Numbered from the stretch's first letter, positions 53,319 through 62,766 are shown. The stretch: DNA of 64,000 bases from Priestia koreensis (GCF_001274935.1 NZ_LILC01000023.1:62001-126000), one strand, 5' to 3'. The notes: generated by a model not told the origin, from the letters alone. Program-made: numbers and translations.

Positions 53319-53618
53319 TTAGCGGTTTACTTTTGCGTAAGCTACAATTCCTTCTTCATCATCTAATTGTAAGTCTAATCCTGCTGAAAATGGATCTACG
53401 CCCTGCTCTGTATCAAGCCAAAAACGGAGCGCTTCAATCATATTCGCCGTGATTAAGACAATTTTACGATCGTTGATGTACATTTCAGCGGAAAAGCCGT
53501 AGTCGTCATCATACATCAGTTCCACTTCAACGTCATGTGGAGAAACCTCACGCTTGTGAGCAGCGTGAAGACAAATGGCATCCACGATTTCTTGCTCAGA
53601 TATTTTTATCGTCTCCAT
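53319..53618 (-). CDS. YxcD-family protein (DUF2653)
   Basis: 99 residues: ISEQEIVDAICLHAAHKREVSPHDVEVELMYDDDYGFSAEMYINDRKIVLITANMIEALRFWL, matching YxcD/DUF2653. Small soluble protein of unknown role. Its start lies 13 bases inside the preceding membrane-protein gene, indicating translational coupling. Confidence 0.85.
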   Translation of the reverse strand: METIKISEQEIVDAICLHAAHKREVSPHDVEVELMYDDDYGFSAEMYINDRKIVLITANMIEALRFWLDTEQGVDPFSAGLDLQLDDEEGIVAYAKVNR

Positions 53619-54052
53619 GAACGAGCTTCCTCTTCTTTACGCTTGTTGCGGAAATACGTGAAGATCCCACGAATAATGCTAATTACAACGACGATTGCAA
53701 GGATATTAAGCATTAGGCCTAAGAATGCACCAAATCCACCCATGTTACCAAGCAAGCCGCCTAGTAGTAGACCAGCGATTCCGCCAAACAGCATCCCTCT
53801 CATAAATCCGCCTGTTTTAGATTTTGTTGCAGCACTCTTATTTGTTACCGAGTTGTTCTTTTTAGAAGGTGTAGACTTTTTGAACAGTGATGGTCCGTTG
53901 TTACTACTGTTACCTCCGAACGAACGTTTTCCTGATTTGTAGCCTTTTGCACTTGCTACATGATCTTCGTGAGGCGTAATGAACGACCCTACTGGTGTGA
54001 CGGCGAACAAAAAGGTTGCACTAATTAAAACAGCCATGAATTTTTTTAACAT
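53606..54052 (-). CDS. Secreted or membrane protein with glycine-rich hydrophobic segments
   Basis: 148 residues; AGGAGG about ten bases before the ATG. A signal segment (KKFMAVLISATFLFAVTPVG) is followed by a Ser/Lys/Asn-rich linker, then MRGMLFGGIAGLLLGGLLGNMGGFGAFLGLMLNILAIVVVISIIRGIFTYF with two membrane segments and a basic tail (RNKRKEEEARSWRR). The glycine-rich pattern resembles the N-terminal part of Tim44-like proteins of Bacillus. It forms an operon with the YxcD-family gene. Confidence 0.75.
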   Translation of the reverse strand: MLKKFMAVLISATFLFAVTPVGSFITPHEDHVASAKGYKSGKRSFGGNSSNNGPSLFKKSTPSKKNNSVTNKSAATKSKTGGFMRGMLFGGIAGLLLGGLLGNMGGFGAFLGLMLNILAIVVVISIIRGIFTYFRNKRKEEEARSWRR

Positions 54053-54252
54053 TAATCTCTTTTCCTCCTTGATGGGACTACCATCGATGTTTCTAATATT
54101 TTTCCTACCTTTTTATACGGACGACTTCCGAAAAGGTTTCAAAAAAATATTTTTTCTTTTGTTTGTTTCAAAAAGAGCTGCTATGCCGTTGAAACATAAG
54201 CCTTTGCGTCTAGTTTACCCTTTTTTAGCCCTCAAAAACAGCAATACGCATG

Positions 54253-54288
54253 AAAGAAGCGAACCGCACGGGCAGTTCGCTTCTTTAA
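54253..54288 (-). terminator. Hairpin after proA
   Basis: AAAGAAGCGAAC pairs with GTTCGCTTCTTT. The T run after it is short. Confidence 0.6.
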
Positions 54289-54296
54289 CAATCATT

Positions 54297-55559
54297 TTAT
54301 CGAATTTGTCCATTACCGCTCATTAAATACTTGATCGTCGTAAGCGCAGGTAATCCCATTGGGCCACGTGCATGAAGTTTCTGAGTTGAAATCCCAATTT
54401 CTGCTCCAAACCCTAGCGCACCACCGTCTGTAAAGCGCGTAGATGCATTGTGATAAACGGCTGCTGCATCAACAAGTGACATGAATTTTTGTGCCGTTTG
54501 CTTATTTTCGGTAATAATTGCTTCTGAATGCTTTGTACCGTATTGATCAATATGATCAATCGCCTCGTTTTCGTCGCTTACTACTTTAATTGCAATATCG
54601 AGACTTAAATATTCCTCTGCCCAATCGGTTTCTGTCGCAAGCATCGCTCCAGGAATAGCCTCCACAACCGTTTCATCACCGTGAACGCCAATGTTATGCT
54701 CGTTTAACGTTCGAATGAGCTCTTGTTTATGCTGCTCAAACCACTTCTGGTGAACGAGAAGCGTTTCCGCCGCGTTACAAACCGCTGGTCGATCTGTTTT
54801 CGCATTCACAAGAATAGCAAGTGCTTTTTGCACGTCAGCGTCTGCATCCACATACAAGTGACAGTTTCCTACCCCGGTTTCTAATACAGGAACCGTCGCA
54901 TTATTCACAACGGCATTAATAAGCGCACCACCACCGCGCGGAATTAATACGTCTACGTGTTCCTTCATCGTAAACAGAGCTTCCGTTGCTGCACGATCGG
55001 TGCTTTCAATGAACTGAACCGCTTCTTTTGGAATGATGGTTTTCTCTAGTGCCTCATGCATCACATCAACAATTGCTTTATTTGATGAAATCGCAGAAGA
55101 TCCACCTTTTAAAATAATGGCGTTTCCTGATTTTAGCGCGAGTCCGGTTGCATCTACCGTCACGTTCGGACGTGCTTCATAAATCATCCCAATTACACCG
55201 AGCGGTACACGTACTTCAGATACGTGAAGGCCGTTTTCAAGCGTCCAATCAGAAAGTACGTCCCCGACCGGATCTTTTAATTGAGCTACCTCACGTAATC
55301 CTTTCGCGAAGTCATAGACACGCTCCTTAGACAATGCCAGACGATCCATAAACGCTTCTTCAAAGCCATTTTTACGTCCGTTCTCTAAATCAACTTCATT
55401 GGCGTTTAAAATATCCTGATAGCGATCCTCAAGCGCATCTGCTAGCGTCAGAAGCACGTCATTCTTTTCTTCCGTCGTTAACATACCCAATACCTTTGCC
55501 GCTTTTTTTGCTGCTACTGCTTGGTCTTCTACCATTTGTTTGACATTCTTTGTCAACAT
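54297..55559 (-). CDS. proA: Glutamate-5-semialdehyde dehydrogenase
   Basis: 420 residues. It reduces glutamyl 5-phosphate to the semialdehyde, the second step of proline synthesis. Motifs: VPLGVIGMIYEARPNVTVDATGLALKSGNAIILKGG, PRGGGALINAVVNNATVPVLETGVGNCHLYVD, and the catalytic cysteine in DRPAVCNAAETLLVH. Full family length. It follows proB by 66 bases on the same strand. Confidence 0.97.
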   Translation of the reverse strand: MLTKNVKQMVEDQAVAAKKAAKVLGMLTTEEKNDVLLTLADALEDRYQDILNANEVDLENGRKNGFEEAFMDRLALSKERVYDFAKGLREVAQLKDPVGDVLSDWTLENGLHVSEVRVPLGVIGMIYEARPNVTVDATGLALKSGNAIILKGGSSAISSNKAIVDVMHEALEKTIIPKEAVQFIESTDRAATEALFTMKEHVDVLIPRGGGALINAVVNNATVPVLETGVGNCHLYVDADADVQKALAILVNAKTDRPAVCNAAETLLVHQKWFEQHKQELIRTLNEHNIGVHGDETVVEAIPGAMLATETDWAEEYLSLDIAIKVVSDENEAIDHIDQYGTKHSEAIITENKQTAQKFMSLVDAAAVYHNASTRFTDGGALGFGAEIGISTQKLHARGPMGLPALTTIKYLMSGNGQIR

Positions 55560-55625
55560 CGAATAACCTCCTGTTTGATTTCAACCGTTCTTCAATAAAA
55601 ACATTTACTTATCTGTTGCTTATGT

Positions 55626-56741
55626 TTATACGCCAACTGGGATGGCAATTTCTAAATGACAGACGAAACCATCCTTTTCAATAATCCGCTGAAGCTCCTC
55701 ACCGCTGTTAGAGGCTTTTATTTCCTCTGATGAATAGTTCACGATTCCAAGTCCGATTTCCTGTTCGTCTGCGTCTAATAAACGAACGACCGATCCGCGC
55801 TGAAAGTAGCCCATTACATGCTCGACTCCATCTGAATGAAGACACTTGCTATGCTCAATCATTCCGTCTTTGGCAAAATTGCTAACCACGATCTCGCCCT
55901 CTGGACCTGAGTTAAAGGCAATCCATTGCTTCTTCTGGTCTAGGTTTGCGCTATCGTCGGTTGGTGTAAAGTACGTTCCTTTTGCCTTGCTATGAATGGA
56001 GTCATAGATAATGTTGGTGATTCCAGCTTTCCCTAAAAAGGCGGGAATACCGGACGCCATCGTGATTTTAAAAGCATCAAGCTTCGAGCGCATTCCACCT
56101 GTCCCAACAGCACTTGCTGAGTCACCTGCACCTGCTTCAATTTCTGGTGTGATTTCTTCAACGTTTTCGAGCAGTTTTGCATGCGGATTTGTATGGGGGT
56201 TATCATCATAAAGACCATCAATGTCTGATAGGATGACGAGCTGATTCGCGTTCACTAATCCAGCGACCTTTGCAGACAGCGTGTCGTTGTCTCCAAATTT
56301 AAGACGGTCGATCGTGACGGTATCATTTTCGTTAATAATAGGTACAATTCCTCGTTCTAGCAAGACATTGATCGTATTACGAACATTGTTGTAGCGCTTC
56401 TCATCTGAAAAATCATCTCTCGTAATTAAAATTTGAGAAGCTACGTAACCATGTGAAAGGAATAGCTCTGAATATGCCTCAACTAGCAATCCTTGACCAA
56501 TGGAAGCTGCAGCTTGTTTTTCTGGAAGGGAGCTTGGTCGCTCCAGACATCCTAACTTCCGATATCCTGCTGCTACTGCTCCAGATGAAACAAGTAAAAC
56601 TTCGTGTCCGTCATCTTTTAAATGAACAACTTCATCGACAAGTCGCTCTAACTTCTTTCGGCTAATTTCACCGTGCATACTCGTTAGTGAACTACTTCCA
56701 ATCTTAATTACAACCCGCTTTCTCATGGTGTCGGGGGCCAT
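55626..56741 (-). CDS. proB: Glutamate 5-kinase with PUA domain
   Basis: 371 residues. It phosphorylates glutamate, the first committed step to proline and the usual point of feedback inhibition. The kinase domain (1-260) shows VVIKIGSSSLT, LVSSGAVAAGYRKLG, IINENDTVTIDRLKFGDNDTLSAKVAGLV and GTGGMRSKLDAFKITMASGIP. A C-terminal PUA domain (about 275-370) is present, as in ProB rather than the PUA-less ProJ. The ATG at 56741 follows GGAGTG. It lies 75 bases after proI. Confidence 0.97.
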   Translation of the reverse strand: MAPDTMRKRVVIKIGSSSLTSMHGEISRKKLERLVDEVVHLKDDGHEVLLVSSGAVAAGYRKLGCLERPSSLPEKQAAASIGQGLLVEAYSELFLSHGYVASQILITRDDFSDEKRYNNVRNTINVLLERGIVPIINENDTVTIDRLKFGDNDTLSAKVAGLVNANQLVILSDIDGLYDDNPHTNPHAKLLENVEEITPEIEAGAGDSASAVGTGGMRSKLDAFKITMASGIPAFLGKAGITNIIYDSIHSKAKGTYFTPTDDSANLDQKKQWIAFNSGPEGEIVVSNFAKDGMIEHSKCLHSDGVEHVMGYFQRGSVVRLLDADEQEIGLGIVNYSSEEIKASNSGEELQRIIEKDGFVCHLEIAIPVGV

Positions 56742-56816
56742 CTAATCACTCCTGTTTTTTCAATATTTCGATTATTCAACTTACCATTTTACCCATGTGC
56801 ACAAGGGTTAAAACCC

Positions 56817-57653
56817 TTATGCATGAACTTTTTCTAATTGCTTACTAATTTCTTTTGAACGAGAAGAGGCTCCTTTTACTGCAGCCATAATCGCCCTTCC
56901 ACCACCATTTTCAGCTAGCGCATCTAGTCCTGCTGCTGTTGTTCCGTTCGGTGACGTCACGTTCTCACGTAGCTCTGAGGGAGTTTCATCACGATTCATG
57001 ATCATTTTAGCTGCACCGAGAATCGTCTGAGCTCCAATTTGACGAGCAAGCTCTGGTGGCATACCTTCTTCAGCAGCCGCTTTTTCAATGTGCTCCATCA
57101 AATAGTAAAAATACGCGGGGCCACTTCCGGCAATCCCTGTAAAAATGTCCATTTTTTCTTCTTCAATCACATACACTTCACCGATGCAAGACAGCAATTC
57201 TTTTGCTGTTAGCACATGATCCATTCCTACATGTTGACCAGTTGAAATAGCCGTAGCAGATTCCTGCATCATGCTAGAAGTGTTCGGCATCACGCGAATA
57301 ATCGGCTGATTGTCATGCAAGCGGAATTCCATAAACTCTGTTGAAATACCCGCGAGTACAGACATAACCAACTGATTAGGGTTTATTTTATCTTTTAAAT
57401 CAGCAAGAACAGCATCTGCATCTTTCGGTTTCATGGCTAAGATGAATACATCTACGTCTTCGTACACCAATTCATCTCTTGAAATAGCTGTAATGCCGTA
57501 TTTCTCTCGTAATTCTGTTAATCGATCTTCATTGCTTTTGTTTGTTGCAATAATGTGATGAGGAGATAATTTCTTTGCACTAACCATGCCGGAAATCATT
57601 GCTTCCGCCATCGATCCTGCGCCTAAAAATGCAACTTTTTGTTCGTTTAACAT
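56817..57653 (-). CDS. proI: Pyrroline-5-carboxylate reductase
   Basis: 278 residues. NADPH-dependent last step of proline synthesis. Motifs: VAFLGAGSMAEAMISGM (nucleotide), FILAMKPKDADAVL, VMPNTSSMMQESATAI, and the signature ELRENVTSPNGTTAAGLDALAENG. The gene order proI-proB-proA makes a complete route from glutamate. I use proI for a proline-operon-linked paralogue as in B. subtilis; proC would be an equal name. No T-box leader is visible upstream. Confidence 0.95.
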   Translation of the reverse strand: MLNEQKVAFLGAGSMAEAMISGMVSAKKLSPHHIIATNKSNEDRLTELREKYGITAISRDELVYEDVDVFILAMKPKDADAVLADLKDKINPNQLVMSVLAGISTEFMEFRLHDNQPIIRVMPNTSSMMQESATAISTGQHVGMDHVLTAKELLSCIGEVYVIEEEKMDIFTGIAGSGPAYFYYLMEHIEKAAAEEGMPPELARQIGAQTILGAAKMIMNRDETPSELRENVTSPNGTTAAGLDALAENGGGRAIMAAVKGASSRSKEISKQLEKVHA

Positions 57654-57727
57654 TAAATCGCTCCCCTATAATTTTCTTTGTGCTCATATGATTTGTTCGT
57701 GTTTCTGTTCGTGTTTTTTCAACGCCT

Positions 57728-57758
57728 TTAATACTAACACGAGGAGAAATGATGTCAA
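57728..57758 (-). promoter_or_regulatory. Sigma-A-like promoter of the proI operon
   Basis: On the minus strand TTGACA (57758-57753), 19 bases and TATTAA (57733-57728), about 75 bases before proI. The spacing is slightly long. Confidence 0.4.
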
Positions 57759-57886
57759 GGAAAGTCCTTCCTGACAAGTTGTTGTAAGCGATAACATCCG
57801 AAAAATAAAATGTTCAACAATCTTTAGAGCGACAGGGGATACCCAAGTATTCCATGAAAAAATAAAAAAAATGCTCGACAAATTGC

Positions 57887-57923
57887 AACAAGCGGTGAAA
57901 TCTAGACGATTTCACCGCTTGTT
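57887..57923. repeat. Perfect 15-bp inverted repeat
   Basis: AACAAGCGGTGAAAT (57887-57901) and ATTTCACCGCTTGTT (57909-57923) surround a 7-base loop. Neither side has an adjacent T run, so it is not a classic terminator. Confidence 0.8.
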
Positions 57924-58217
57924 TGACCGACCTCAGTTATAATCTTTTTCTTTTCATTACGTACAGTATCCGGAGCGATTGTGTCTAGCACAACGAAAGC
58001 CCTACCTCTCTTTCGTCCTTACGGCTCCGAAGCCGTGCCAGTATGAACCAGACTTGTGCATCGCTTCCTTACTGCATAAGTCATTTAAGCTTTCTGTTAA
58101 ATGGATAAATGAATGGAATCATTCTATGCGAAGTAACAAAACGAAGATGAAAGTAACGCATGGGAGAAAAATAAAATGAATGTGGTCCCCTTTGTCTGCT
58201 GATCTCCTTACGATCTT

Positions 58218-58246
58218 GAAAAACAGAGAGCATCCCTTCTCTCTGT
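58218..58246 (-). terminator. Intrinsic terminator of the small membrane-protein gene
   Basis: ACAGAGAG pairs with CTCTCTGT across 8 bases; on the minus strand TTTTC follows. Confidence 0.7.
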
Positions 58247-58318
58247 GCCGCAGATTTCCTCAGTAATTTATCAACAGGTACATAATCATACGATAATTAA
58301 TTTAATAAGTCAACCCTT

Positions 58319-58429
58319 TTATGACTCTTTTTCTTCTTTTTTTCGACTTTCTTTTCGAAACATTTGATAGTAGAAAAAGGCTAAGCATCCAACTCCGGTT
58401 AAGAAGCAAATATCTCTCATAATATCCAT
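58319..58429 (-). CDS. 36-residue single-pass membrane protein
   Basis: Frame from the ATG at 58429 to the TAA at 58319. MDIMRDICFLTGVGCLAFFYYQMF is a single membrane segment of about 18 hydrophobic residues, followed by a highly charged Lys/Glu/Arg tail (RKESRKKEEKES) that would face the cytosol. AGGTAGG about eight bases upstream is a weak ribosome site. The frame ends about 70 bases before a good intrinsic terminator. Small proteins of this design are common in Bacillus; function unknown. Confidence 0.5.
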   Translation of the reverse strand: MDIMRDICFLTGVGCLAFFYYQMFRKESRKKEEKES

Positions 58430-58581
58430 TGACCAAACCTACCTTTTCTATTAATTGATGTTTTAATAAATTGTTGTGCCTGTTACAGTAAGTAGTTTGC
58501 TCAATAGAGGAAAAATAATACTTTTTTAGCATGATTTTTTCTTCTGCAACATTCTTTCTCTCAAAGAGACGAATAAATAAT

Positions 58582-58613
58582 GAAAGCCATGACGATGAGT
58601 TGTCATGGCTCTT
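58582..58613 (-). terminator. Intrinsic terminator of the ydjO-like gene
   Basis: AAAGCCATGAC pairs with GTCATGGCTCTTT with one mismatch around an 8-base loop. Confidence 0.7.
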
Positions 58614-58616
58614 TTC

Positions 58617-58823
58617 TTATGAATAAGCGTTATATTCAACTTTAATTTGAGGTAACTCACGTACTTCTTGTTTCATCCCACTGTTGCATAACGGACAACT
58701 TCTGTCCACCGTCGCAAATTCCTCACGCATCCAGCCGTTACAAGAGTCTGCTTCACAGGCGTATACAACCGTATTTTCAATAATTGGAGCTGGTTCTTCG
58801 ATTCCTTTTTTCGCAAAGTACAT
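58617..58823 (-). CDS. YdjO-family cold-inducible-type protein
   Basis: 68 residues from the ATG at 58823, eight bases after AAAAAGGAG; earlier in-frame starts overlap that site. YACEADSCNGWMREEFATVDRSCPLCNSGMKQEVRELP has the CxxxxCNGWMR...CPLC zinc-ribbon pattern of B. subtilis YdjO. Function unknown; a cold-shock link is known only for relatives. Confidence 0.85.
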   Translation of the reverse strand: MYFAKKGIEEPAPIIENTVVYACEADSCNGWMREEFATVDRSCPLCNSGMKQEVRELPQIKVEYNAYS

Positions 58824-58892
58824 GAGCATGTCTCCTTTTTTTACAGTAGTATGCATCATGACCTTACCTTTTATTCCTGGTTTTTGAAAATT

Positions 58893-61025
58893 CTAATGAT
58901 TCATTAACTGACGCTTGGCCAAAATAGCTTTAATAACAAAATAACTAATGTCATCTGGAAGGGCTTCTTTGATTGGTTTCAGGAATCCTTCCCCTACCTC
59001 ACGAATGGCTTCTTCCACTTGGTTTTCTTGTTCAGGTGTAAAAAACGTCTCCCACTCAATGCTTTTACCGTCTTCTGCCGCACGCAATAAATGGTTTTCG
59101 ACTGTTACAAGCGAAAGGTCACGGCTTTTGGCAATCTCTTCAATCGTTCGCCCTTGTTCATACAACTCAAACGTGACTAAATGAGACCCTTCCTTTGAAC
59201 TTGATCGCTTCGGTTTTTTCTTTACTTTCACTTCCTCGATCATCGGCTCACGGTCAGGATGATCACGCTTGTAGTCTTCTACTACTTGAAGGAAACGATC
59301 TCCGTAACGATCTTTCTTTTGTTCTCCGATCCCTTTTACCATCAGTAGCTCCTCTTTTGAGAGCGGCAGTCTCCTCGACATATCTTGTAGCGTTTGGTCC
59401 GAGAAGATAACAAACGGAGGCACGTTTTCTTCATCCGCAATTGCTTTACGAAGCTGACGGAGCTTTTCAAAAAGCTCGTCATCGACCGCGACTTGCACGA
59501 CCTCGACTTGTTCTTTTCTCATAACAGGATGCGTCCCTTGAAGCACGCTCTTCGCATTTTCCGTGACGATTAAAACCGGATATTGCCCCCCCGAAATGCC
59601 GATAATTTGTTCAGAAGTAAGGAAGTCAATAAATTCACTGACTTCTTTAGCCGTTTTATCCTTCATAATTCCGTACGTAGGAAGCTGATTAAAACGCATA
59701 TCAATAACTTTTTTGTTGTTCGAACCCGTTAACACTTGCGCAATCAACGTTTTTCCAAATCGCTGTCCCATACGAATCATACAAGAGAGCACCATTTGTG
59801 CTTCTTTTGTCACATCCACTGAGTCTCGATCATCTGTGCAATTACTGCATTTTCCGCATTCCACTGCGTTATGATCACCAAAATAGTGAAGGATAAACGC
59901 TTGCAGACAGCCTTCTGTGTGACAATAATCGCGCATCTGATGAAGCTTTTGGAGCTCCTGCTTCTTCTTTTCCTCGTTCATGGATTGATCAATTAAATAG
60001 CGCTGTACTTGGACGTCCTGAGGCGAATATAACAATATACATTCACTTTCTAATCCATCCCGCCCTGCACGCCCTGCTTCTTGGTAGTAGCTCTCCATGT
60101 TTTTAGGAAGCTGATAATGAATGACAAAGCGCACGTTACTTTTATCAATTCCCATTCCGAATGCATTCGTTGCGACCATAATGGTCACATCGTCTCGTAA
60201 GAAGCGATCCTGCTGCTCTGACCGCTCCTTTTCGTTTAATCCCGCATGATAACGACCTGTTTCAATTCCGCGTTTATTTAATTGTTCATATAATGCATCC
60301 ACGTCTTTTCGTGTGGCTGCATAAATAATGCCCGATTCTCCTGGATTTTTTTTAAGGTACTGCTGTAGAAAATCATCTGCATCTTGACCTTTTACAACGT
60401 TAAAGGATAAATTACTGCGTTCAAATCCGGTAATAAAAGTGGATTCTTGTGGAATCGACAGCTGCGCACAAATATCTTCCTGTACTTGTGGAGTGGCCGT
60501 TGCGGTTAGTGCTAACACTGTTGGTTGAGACGAAAGCTCTTTTACAAAGCGATGAATACGCAAGTAGCTTGGTCGAAAATCGTGTCCCCACTGCGATATA
60601 CAGTGAGCTTCATCTACTGCAACAAGCGAAATAGGCAAGTTTTCAAGTTGTTGCATGAAAAAAGGCGACTCTAATCGTTCAGGTGCGATATACAAAATGC
60701 GACATTCTCCCGTGCTTACTTCCTCTAGGCGACGATCTGCTTCACTTGCCGTTAACGTACTATTAATATACGTCGCATGGATGCCTACTTGCTCGAGAGC
60801 GTCCACTTGATCTTTCATTAAGGAAATAAGCGGTGAAATCACAAGCGTTATTCCAGGTAAGACGAGAGCAGGAATTTGATAGCAAAGTGATTTCCCGCCT
60901 CCAGTAGGCATGATGCCTGCCGTGTGATGACCGTTTAAGACATTTTGAATAATGTCCTCTTGTCCTTGTCGAAACTGATCATATCCGAAATAACTTTTTA
61001 AATAGCGCGTTGCTTCTTGCATCAT
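58893..61025 (-). CDS. recQ: ATP-dependent DNA helicase RecQ
   Basis: 710 residues. Helicase core: FGYDQFRQGQEDIIQ (motif 0), GIMPTGGGKSLCYQIP (Walker A), VAVDEAHCISQWGHDFRPSY (DEAH box and aromatic loop), LALTATATPQV, and YYQEAGRAGRDGLESECILLY (arginine finger). Zinc-binding cysteines: YCHTEGCLQ and ECGKCSNC. RQC then HRDC (about 520-590) follow, and a C-terminal HTH_40-type segment (SHLVTFELYEQGRTIEEIAKSRDLSLVTVENHLLRA) that is typical of longer Bacillus RecQ proteins. It unwinds forked DNA in repair and recombination. AGGAGG precedes the start; ATG at 61022 is an alternative. Confidence 0.95.
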   Translation of the reverse strand: MMQEATRYLKSYFGYDQFRQGQEDIIQNVLNGHHTAGIMPTGGGKSLCYQIPALVLPGITLVISPLISLMKDQVDALEQVGIHATYINSTLTASEADRRLEEVSTGECRILYIAPERLESPFFMQQLENLPISLVAVDEAHCISQWGHDFRPSYLRIHRFVKELSSQPTVLALTATATPQVQEDICAQLSIPQESTFITGFERSNLSFNVVKGQDADDFLQQYLKKNPGESGIIYAATRKDVDALYEQLNKRGIETGRYHAGLNEKERSEQQDRFLRDDVTIMVATNAFGMGIDKSNVRFVIHYQLPKNMESYYQEAGRAGRDGLESECILLYSPQDVQVQRYLIDQSMNEEKKKQELQKLHQMRDYCHTEGCLQAFILHYFGDHNAVECGKCSNCTDDRDSVDVTKEAQMVLSCMIRMGQRFGKTLIAQVLTGSNNKKVIDMRFNQLPTYGIMKDKTAKEVSEFIDFLTSEQIIGISGGQYPVLIVTENAKSVLQGTHPVMRKEQVEVVQVAVDDELFEKLRQLRKAIADEENVPPFVIFSDQTLQDMSRRLPLSKEELLMVKGIGEQKKDRYGDRFLQVVEDYKRDHPDREPMIEEVKVKKKPKRSSSKEGSHLVTFELYEQGRTIEEIAKSRDLSLVTVENHLLRAAEDGKSIEWETFFTPEQENQVEEAIREVGEGFLKPIKEALPDDISYFVIKAILAKRQLMNH

Positions 61026-61179
61026 TTAGTATGTCCTCCTACATTTGATACAGCATATCTGTACCATCGTTCATCATTTTTCTATCATAACATTAATTTA
61101 TAAGCGTCAGCACACTAAAACTTTCATATTCTCTAGCAAAAATCGTACACTATATTAATAGTAGAAAGGAGCTGTATAT

Positions 61180-62724
61180 ATGGCGATTCCATCACAACTT
61201 GTCGTTGAGTTTACCGACTATGATTACCTAACCTTCATCCCGATTGGGAGAAAAAATAAAGCCATTCGTTCACTGGCAAACAAGCATACAAGAGGGCTGT
61301 TAACACGCATTAATCACGCCGTCTCCCAAACATTAAGCACCTATTCCGATGCGGACCAGCTACAGCTCTCCACTTTCTTGTTTAAAAATCAGCATAGTGG
61401 CTTTCCACTAGCTATTAATAGAGAGGAAGAAATTTTTCCTCATTTATGGAAACCTGATACGTTTTTATGGAAAGAACAGAGCGCACAAACAGGTGTCCCT
61501 ATCCACTTGGAACAATGCTATAAGCAGGATATTACGACGTTAAGCAAAGAACAGCTTCAGGCTCACATTGATCACGTCATAAGAGACTACATGTTTTGTG
61601 CACAGATCGCACAAAAAAATCGTGAAGATTGGCTTTCTTCCATGAACGAAGCCTTTTATAAACATCCGTTCATCCAACTATACCATGAGTATGAGAGGAG
61701 AATTGAAGCGATTGAACGTGTGGCAGTCTCTCCACTACTTTTCTCGATGAAGCAGCCTGAAAAAGTAGCGTATTGGCGAGAACGTGTGGAGATTATTATG
61801 CGACCGTTTCGCATGTGGTCAAAAGAGGAGTTTCATGAAGGTCTTGATGCCTATTCAGAAGTGACGTTATCCTTTGAAGCGAGAGAGAAGCAGATCGTTG
61901 TGAAAGACACTACAGGTGGGACCATTTTAGTGTACCACGTTCCTTCACAGACGGTCACGCTGAAAGAAGAAGTAAATGTTGAGCTCGCTAGTAAACGTCT
62001 CTATACGACAAGCGAGCAATTAAAAGAGTTAATGTTATTAAATCCGGAACTCATTCAATCGCTTCATTCCATTCAGCATTGGAAAGATCAGATCGAGCAG
62101 GACGCCTCCGTGATTAACGAAATAAATAATTTACAAAAAGAACTTGAAACGTGGAGTATGTCACCTCTTGAGATTCCTCGCCTGCTGTCATGGATTCATG
62201 TACTCATGGACCTCAAGGCCCCCCGCACAACGGACGAAGAAACCATTGAGTGGTTCTCCTCTTTTCACATAGAGGACGTATCTATTTTATCCCAGCTATC
62301 TTCCTATAAAAAGATAGCGAAACAAACAGAATGGGTTCATGCCCTCACCACTCTTAAAGAGCAGCTTGAGGATGAGCTTCATTTGTTACAAGGTCGACTC
62401 TTGAATCATTCAATAGATGTAGGAAAAATCACGTTAACGCCTCATCAATTATACGACACGCTTTCGCTCATTCATGATTTACGCGACTCTGTATCAGGTC
62501 AGCTCTACACACAGCTTTTAACGGGGCATTCAACGAATAATATTCGCCAACGAAAGCTTGATCAGCACAAGGGATACGGAGCTCTTTCTCATCAAAAAGA
62601 AAAATATTTATATTCGATGTTTGAAACGCTTCAAAAGTGGGAAGTTATTAGTAAATTAAGACAAGGCTACACTCTCACTCCAAAGGGCCATGTCATTCAC
62701 TCACATATGTCTCATCACATGTAA
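61180..62724 (+). CDS. RQC-minor-type DNA-binding-like protein
   Basis: 514 residues; AAAGGAGC lies before the ATG. I assign it tentatively to the RQC-minor-2 family known beside recQ in bacilli. The start, IPSQLVVEFTDYDYLTFIPIGRKNKAIRSLANKHTRGLLTRI, is characteristic in my recollection. The long middle is helical with short coiled-coil stretches. The last 50 residues, KGYGALSHQKEKYLYSMFETLQKWEVISKLRQGYTLTPKGH, resemble the RQC winged helix. It is divergent from recQ with 154 bases between them. A role with RecQ on DNA structures is inference. Confidence 0.65.
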   Translation: MAIPSQLVVEFTDYDYLTFIPIGRKNKAIRSLANKHTRGLLTRINHAVSQTLSTYSDADQLQLSTFLFKNQHSGFPLAINREEEIFPHLWKPDTFLWKEQSAQTGVPIHLEQCYKQDITTLSKEQLQAHIDHVIRDYMFCAQIAQKNREDWLSSMNEAFYKHPFIQLYHEYERRIEAIERVAVSPLLFSMKQPEKVAYWRERVEIIMRPFRMWSKEEFHEGLDAYSEVTLSFEAREKQIVVKDTTGGTILVYHVPSQTVTLKEEVNVELASKRLYTTSEQLKELMLLNPELIQSLHSIQHWKDQIEQDASVINEINNLQKELETWSMSPLEIPRLLSWIHVLMDLKAPRTTDEETIEWFSSFHIEDVSILSQLSSYKKIAKQTEWVHALTTLKEQLEDELHLLQGRLLNHSIDVGKITLTPHQLYDTLSLIHDLRDSVSGQLYTQLLTGHSTNNIRQRKLDQHKGYGALSHQKEKYLYSMFETLQKWEVISKLRQGYTLTPKGHVIHSHMSHHM

Positions 62725-62760
62725 AAAAAGGCGTAACCCTTTGGGCTACGCCTTTTTTAC
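62724..62760. terminator. Bidirectional intrinsic terminator
   Basis: AAAAAAAGGCGTA pairs with TACGCCTTTTTT around a loop with an inner imperfect stem. Confidence 0.85.
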
Positions 62761-62766
62761 GTCTTC

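Larger units (their letters stand above)
57654..58318. other. Intergenic region upstream of proI with hairpins and no recognised gene
   Basis: This 665-base stretch holds a proI promoter candidate (57728-57758), a 15-bp perfect inverted repeat (57887-57923), a small ACGGC/GCCGT hairpin near 58021 and the terminator of the small membrane-protein gene (58218-58246). I find no T-box motif, riboswitch or convincing coding frame. Confidence 0.55.

Noticed and set aside
57654..57960. T-box leader expected before proline genes
   Set aside because: The conserved T-box sequence near the antiterminator was not found on the minus strand, nor a terminator with T run near proI.
57979..58179. A 66-codon plus-strand frame upstream of proI
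   Set aside because: Poor ribosome site spacing, unusual composition and no recognisable motif.
58302..58532. A 76-codon minus-strand frame overlapping the small membrane-protein gene
   Set aside because: No ribosome site and no domain-like sequence; the 36-residue frame in another register has a typical membrane-protein design.
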